Shown here: positions 5,991 to 6,273 of the stretch, one piece after another
Layout: the number at the start of each line of letters is the position of its first letter
Numbering within the stretch: position 1 is the first letter of the stretch
Assembly (NCBI GenBank): GCA_023446865.1
Contig: JAEXPL010000224.1
Location: 1 to 6,273 of the forward strand
Origin: Verrucomicrobiota bacterium
Lineage (GTDB): Bacteria > Verrucomicrobiota > Verrucomicrobiia > Opitutales > Opitutaceae
Reading direction: 5' to 3'
DNA length: 6,273 nucleotides
Translations under genes and position numbers: made by a program
The notes under the pieces: model-generated
Database searches by the model: none
The model's input: the letters and a program-made list of their open reading frames with translations, nothing else
Told to the model about the DNA's origin: nothing

Positions 5991-6273
5991 CTACTGCCAG
6001 TCGCGCAGGCCGTAGCGCTGGAGCAGTTTGGTGAGCTCGCCGGACTGCCGCAGGGTGCGGATTCCCTCGTCGAGCAGGCCGGCGAAGCGACGGCCGTCCT
6101 CGTCGGGCGAGAAGGCGACGTAGATTGCTTCGGTCGTTCCTTTGAAAACCACGCGGATGGTGGTGCGGTCGATGTTGTGGCTGCGCAGATACCAGAGAAG
6201 GATGGGCTCGGATTCGACGAGGACATCGATCTCGCCCTTCTGGAGCTTGGTCATGAGCTCTTCGAGCGGGTCG
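5991..6273 (-). CDS. C-terminal part of a family-3 extracellular solute-binding protein (runs off the right edge)
   Basis: The frame is open through 6272 to the window edge, and residues before the internal Met at 6252-6254 (DPLEEL) continue the same fold, so this is a 3' fragment and not a small gene. The text reads as the end of an SBP_bac_3 domain: a lobe strand GEIDVLVESEP, a return strand (IRVVFKGTTEAIYVAFS) matching the place where family members read 'valsk', and a final helix pair DEGIRTLRQSGELTKLLQRYG, matching the usual ending in which a small residue and Gly precede the last helix and Tyr-Gly closes the domain. Family members bind amino acids or similar solutes in the periplasm for ABC importers, or act as sensor inputs. 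No permease or ATPase gene is visible; ligand and any signal peptide lie outside. The stop is TAG at 5991-5993. Confidence 0.82.
   Translation of the reverse strand, partial: DPLEELMTKLQKGEIDVLVESEPILLWYLRSHNIDRTTIRVVFKGTTEAIYVAFSPDEDGRRFAGLLDEGIRTLRQSGELTKLLQRYGLRDWQ

Noticed and set aside
5991..6254. Treating the 87-residue solute-binding frame as a complete small gene starting at the Met at 6254
   Set aside because: The frame stays open to the window edge and the fold clearly begins upstream, so it is a fragment of a larger gene.

Overview
The window is GC-rich bacterial DNA, roughly two thirds G+C by eye, with long spurious open frames on both strands as expected at that composition. The mix of a membrane PAS hybrid histidine kinase, a Tat-exported metallophosphoesterase, a solute-binding protein and many GTAG-headed intergenic palindromes would suit a Verrucomicrobiota (Opitutaceae-like) genome. 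That placement is an inference from style; no phylogenetic marker is present.

Layout, left to right. (1) Positions 1-2423 (+) hold a hybrid sensor histidine kinase whose 5' end probably lies outside the window: membrane segments, two PAS domains, HisKA, HATPase_c and a C-terminal receiver. (2) Positions 2424-2645 are a convergent gap with a perfect 9-bp stem-loop, a degenerate REP-like sequence and a 16-bp perfect palindrome. (3) Positions 2646-3200 (-) encode a flavodoxin-fold, WrbA-like protein. (4) Positions 3201-3654 are a 454-bp divergent gap with no convincing gene. It holds two head-to-head GTAG-type REP elements resembling a REPIN, a 7-bp hairpin, and a CTAACC...GGTTAG inverted repeat that ends just before the next gene. 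(5) Positions 3655-4579 (+) form a lower-GC block with two unrecognised genes: a 110-residue protein with a zinc ribbon between two membrane segments, and a 163-residue orphan. (6) Positions 4580-4798 are a convergent gap with a small hairpin and a 15-bp tandem repeat. (7) Positions 4799-5767 (-) encode a Tat-signal calcineurin-like phosphoesterase. (8) Positions 5768-5990 contain two further GTAG-type REP palindromes and a copy of the GACGAG/GTCGAG repeat also found beyond the other end of the phosphoesterase gene. (9) Positions 5991-6273 (-) are the C-terminal part of a family-3 extracellular solute-binding protein running off the right edge.

The genes do not form an obvious operon or pathway; they read as single housekeeping or accessory genes separated by repeat-rich gaps. 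The most interesting features are the family of at least four GTAGG-headed palindromes whose stems differ in sequence, and the low-GC two-gene block whose boundaries recall integron cassettes without matching an attC site cleanly. No integrase, transposase, RAYT, CRISPR array, tRNA or rRNA was seen.
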